Assembly (NCBI GenBank): GCA_003518755.1
Contig: DOYA01000048.1
Span: 1,533-9,027 of the forward strand
Origin: Clostridiales bacterium
Lineage (GTDB): Bacteria; Bacillota; Clostridia; TANB77; CAG-508
Direction: 5' to 3'
Length of the DNA: 7,495 nt
The position numbers and the translations under genes are program-made. The notes beneath the pieces were generated by a model that saw nothing but the letters and a program-made list of their open reading frames with translations, did no database searches and was not told where the DNA came from. Positions 4,873 through 7,495 of the stretch are shown one piece after another (position 1 is the stretch's first letter; every line of letters begins with the position of its first letter).

Positions 4873-6591
4873 TTAATTACCTTTATATGTAAAATATCCG
4901 GGTGTTGAACTTTTTGGTCCTCCATCTATCCTTGCATAAGAACTATCCTTTTTGTTGTAACTATATGTAGTTCCATTTCCACCAACTAAATTTCTGCAGT
5001 TAGAAAACATATTATAATCATCTGTTATTTTAGACATTTTCCACAAAGAGCTTACATAAATTTTTTTTATTTCCATAACAAGATCAGTGTCATTTTTATC
5101 ATCCCATCCACAAAACATCCATCTAGTAATTTCTAAATTACGAGTATCAAAGCTACTTAAATCTAGTTCTTGTAATTTAATACAACTATAAAACATATTT
5201 CTCATAGTAGTTACATTACTTGTATCAAATTTACTTACATTTACACTTGTTAAATTCCAACAATTTTGAAACATTCCTTGCATACTATTTACTTTGTTTG
5301 TATTAAAATGACTTAAATCTAAACTTGTTAATTTATTACAATTACAAAACATACAATACATAGTCGTAACATTACCTGTATCAAATCTGCTTAAATCTAT
5401 ACTCGTTAAATTATTACAGCCACAAAACATACAATACATGGTAGTAACATTGCTTGTATCAAATCTACTTAAATCCAAACTTGTTAATTCATTACAATGA
5501 TAAAACATACAATACATATCTGTTACTTTACTTGTGTTAAATGAACTTAAATTTAAACTCGTTAAAATACTGCAACTAGAAAACATAGCATACATTGTAG
5601 TTACATTACTTGTGTCAAAGTTACTTACATTTAAACTTGTTAGTCCACTACAAGAATTAAACATTGATCTCATATTTGTTACACTTCTTGTGTCAAAATT
5701 GCTCAAATCTAGATTAGTTATTTTTTTACAATTATAAAACATTGAATACATATCTGTTACTTCACTTGTATTAAAAGACTTTAAATCTAAATCTGTTAGA
5801 TTTAAACAATTACTAAACATAGCTCTCATACTCTTTACTTTTCTTGTATCAAGTGTATTCAAATTTAGAGTCGTTAATCCACATCCAGAAAACATGTAAG
5901 ACATATCTATTACTCTATTGGTTTTTAAATTAACCAAATTTTCTATTGTAGATAAATTTGCTAAATTTCTAAACCATCTTGCTGTTGATGTAGGTATTAT
6001 TTCGTTTACAAAATCAATCTTTTTTACACTATTTACTTCATTAACCCAAGGAACCTTTTCCTGTGAATCATACAAATCGTCTTTTTCAACAGTATATTTC
6101 TTTGTAACTGTTTTTGTACTATCTGTTTCGCTATTACTACTAAATGCTAAAGTTCCATCACTATATAATGTTACATATATTGTTTCTGTTACAAGTGATG
6201 GTGCATTTTCTAATTCTGTAATAGTATTTCCATTTTTATCTACTTTATATGTCCTTTTTGTATCATTAAAATATACTAAATAATTATTTTCATCATCATA
6301 TCCAACAATAGTGTTATATCCATTTTTATTTAACTCTTTTTCAAATACGATGTCTGTTATTTTCTCTTCATTTAAAACTTCTTTGCCAACTAGTGAAGTA
6401 TATACTAAAGAAATCTCTTCTTTTTCTCTTCCTATATCATTTAATTTTTTTGCTTCTCCTGCTTTAGTTAGTATACCATTGTCTCCTGTTAACATTTGAA
6501 TTGATATTCCGGCTAATATTAATAACACAATAATAGTTACAACAAGAGCTACTAATGTAATTCCTGATTGACATTCTTTTGTTTTTTCCAT
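4873..6591 (-). CDS. Pilin-like leucine-rich-repeat (BspA/DUF285-type) surface protein
   Basis: The 572-residue protein is probably exported and exposed at the surface. Residues 1-10 are charged and end in SG; residues 11-34 are a single hydrophobic helix (ITLVALVVTI...LAGISIQML), the layout of a class III (pilin-like) signal with cleavage after Gly10. Position 5 of the mature form is Ala, not the Glu usual in type IV pilins. Residues ~45-70 continue as a charged helix and ~75-225 form a non-repetitive region. Residues 227-485 are ten tandem repeats of the form V(T)xMxxMFxxCxxLTxLDLSxFDTSx, typical of BspA/DUF285 leucine-rich repeats. Two degenerate units and a C-terminal STPGYFTY segment follow. 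There is no LPXTG anchor, so attachment would rely on the N-terminal helix or a pilus-like assembly. AAAGGAG lies nine bases before the ATG. BspA-type repeats are known from adhesins; the ligand here is unknown. The gene follows the unrecognised gene after a 47-bp gap and may be co-transcribed. Confidence 0.88.
   Translation of the reverse strand: MEKTKECQSGITLVALVVTIIVLLILAGISIQMLTGDNGILTKAGEAKKLNDIGREKEEISLVYTSLVGKEVLNEEKITDIVFEKELNKNGYNTIVGYDDENNYLVYFNDTKRTYKVDKNGNTITELENAPSLVTETIYVTLYSDGTLAFSSNSETDSTKTVTKKYTVEKDDLYDSQEKVPWVNEVNSVKKIDFVNEIIPTSTARWFRNLANLSTIENLVNLKTNRVIDMSYMFSGCGLTTLNLNTLDTRKVKSMRAMFSNCLNLTDLDLKSFNTSEVTDMYSMFYNCKKITNLDLSNFDTRSVTNMRSMFNSCSGLTSLNVSNFDTSNVTTMYAMFSSCSILTSLNLSSFNTSKVTDMYCMFYHCNELTSLDLSRFDTSNVTTMYCMFCGCNNLTSIDLSRFDTGNVTTMYCMFCNCNKLTSLDLSHFNTNKVNSMQGMFQNCWNLTSVNVSKFDTSNVTTMRNMFYSCIKLQELDLSSFDTRNLEITRWMFCGWDDKNDTDLVMEIKKIYVSSLWKMSKITDDYNMFSNCRNLVGGNGTTYSYNKKDSSYARIDGGPKSSTPGYFTYKGN
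5137..5913 (-). repeat. Ten tandem 78-bp repeats coding for the LRR array
   Basis: Residues 227-485 of the surface protein comprise one 25-residue unit and nine units of exactly 26 residues, a 78-bp period. Met4, Met7, Phe8 and Cys11 of the unit are kept in all ten. Units 6-8 also carry Cys at position 6, and units 7-8 at position 9. The F-N-T variant of the F-D-T motif appears in units 2, 5 and 8 only, suggesting that duplication happened in blocks of three units. Constant length with base differences argues for selection on protein structure. Confidence 0.9.
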
Positions 6592-6638
6592 ATTTGTATT
6601 CTCCTTTATCTTTTTTCTATTGTGAATTAATCTCTTTA

Positions 6639-7495
6639 CTAAAGCACTTCACCCAATTCTTTTGAAAATTCTTTTAATAATACTACTTTAATAGTTGTTG
6701 CTTTTCCTTCATTGTATTCATCTATTATTCTTTTTAATCTTGTTAAGTTTTCTAATTCTTCTGTAGCAACTTCTTTATTTTCTTTTATTCTTTTTATAAG
6801 TTTTTCTTTTATTAAAACTATATCTTCATTACTTGCACATGATATTCTTTGGAATATTTGGAATGCATCATAATATTTTAGAATTGGAATATTATCACAC
6901 TCTTTATCAAATCTTGCATAAAATTGTTCCATTTGAATTGGTATACATTTAAATATGCTATCTGCTTTTTCTCTATATTCTTTTTCAAGTAATTGTTCAT
7001 TTAGTTCTTCAAATCTTTGTAAAACATCTTCCATTTCTTCATCAATATTTTGATTTTCTTCTCTAATTACTACTTTACCAAGCTCTTCATCTACATTTGC
7101 ACAATAACTTGAATGAAGAGAAGCTAAATTCATGCCATTTAAAAATATAGTTTTTAAAGTTGTTATATCATTTGATATAAGATTACTCTTAGAAAAATAC
7201 ACAAAATATTCATAAAGTTTTACAACATCAATAAGTTCAAGCTCTCCTTGTTTAACTTCTTCTATTGTTTCATTAACTGTCTGTGTAAATTTGTCATCTG
7301 GTAATTTCCAGTACTCTTCTACTAATATCTTTTTATATGATGGAACTTTTTTATCATTTGGACTTGTATTAATTTCCTCCATATTTGCTTTGAAAATTTT
7401 CATATCAAAAATTCTTGTTCTAACATAATATTCTATAAATTTAAAAAATCTATAATCTGCTTTAAAATTATAATAATAATTTCCATCAAATTCTT
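6639..7495 (-). CDS. Unrecognised protein, N-terminus beyond the window
   Basis: I do not recognise this family. The first internal ATG is at 7403 (254 residues to the stop), but the frame stays open through 30 more codons to the window edge. No ribosome binding site precedes that ATG, and the extra codons (EFDGNYYYNFKADYRFFKFI...) look like real protein. The gene is therefore treated as cut off at its 5' end. The visible 284 or so residues are mostly helical in character, acidic and lysine-rich. They hold a Glu-rich stretch (EENQNIDEEMEDVLQRF through EQLLEKEYREKAD) that could be a coiled coil, and a Lys/Glu-rich run near the C-terminus (KEKLIKRIKENKEVATEELE). No signal peptide, membrane span or catalytic motif is visible. 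The stop lies 47 bp before the surface-protein start, so the two may share a transcript. It could be the C-terminal helical part of a larger enzyme whose catalytic domain is outside the window. Confidence 0.7.
   Translation of the reverse strand, partial: EFDGNYYYNFKADYRFFKFIEYYVRTRIFDMKIFKANMEEINTSPNDKKVPSYKKILVEEYWKLPDDKFTQTVNETIEEVKQGELELIDVVKLYEYFVYFSKSNLISNDITTLKTIFLNGMNLASLHSSYCANVDEELGKVVIREENQNIDEEMEDVLQRFEELNEQLLEKEYREKADSIFKCIPIQMEQFYARFDKECDNIPILKYYDAFQIFQRISCASNEDIVLIKEKLIKRIKENKEVATEELENLTRLKRIIDEYNEGKATTIKVVLLKEFSKELGEVL

Noticed and set aside
5534..5737. Plus-strand open frame across the LRR array, and others at 5918-6283 and 6311-6499
   Set aside because: They are shadows of the surface-protein gene on the other strand; the first simply mirrors its repeats.
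5137..5913. CRISPR-like or non-coding tandem array
   Set aside because: The 78-bp period is a multiple of three, has no spacers, and translates to a clean leucine-rich-repeat protein.
7401..7403. ATG at 7403 as the true start of the rightmost gene
   Set aside because: There is no ribosome binding site upstream, and the frame continues uninterrupted to the window edge with protein-like content.

Overview
The window is strongly AT-rich. Every gene that can be supported lies on the minus strand, so transcription runs from high to low coordinates. The base composition, AAAGGAG-type ribosome binding sites, a clostridial-style tmRNA and a surface protein with the 'GITLVALVV' pilin-like N-terminus all point to a low-GC Firmicute, most likely an uncultured gut Clostridia lineage. 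This placement is inferred from sequence style, not from an alignment.

In the direction of transcription (right to left): 7495-6639 is the C-terminal part of an unrecognised protein that is open to the window edge. 6591-4873 encodes a large pilin-like leucine-rich-repeat (BspA / DUF285-type) surface protein with ten tandem 26-residue repeats, followed by a clear hairpin terminator at 4767-4796. After a gene-free stretch (4625-4770) comes a Bro-N/DinD-like, antirepressor-type gene (4528-3644) with its own promoter and a perfect inverted repeat in its leader. murA (3506-2259) follows, with the conserved catalytic Cys116. Between murA and cmk lies a roughly 220-bp palindromic element (2039-2257). 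It begins one base after the murA stop codon and ends one base from the cmk -35 box. cmk (1972-1301) and plsC (1227-625) form a short operon. A long hairpin (518-578) separates plsC from ssrA (tmRNA, 438-83), which has its own promoter and encodes a 16-residue tag ending in ALAA.

The left half is housekeeping: peptidoglycan precursor synthesis (murA), CMP/dCMP phosphorylation (cmk), phospholipid acylation (plsC) and ribosome rescue (ssrA). The right half is accessory: a phage-type regulator, a probable surface adhesin and an unknown protein. The least explained items are the large palindromic element, the inverted repeat in the Bro-N leader and the three-unit higher-order pattern in the leucine-rich repeats. 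No CRISPR array, insertion sequence transposase, tRNA or rRNA was seen.
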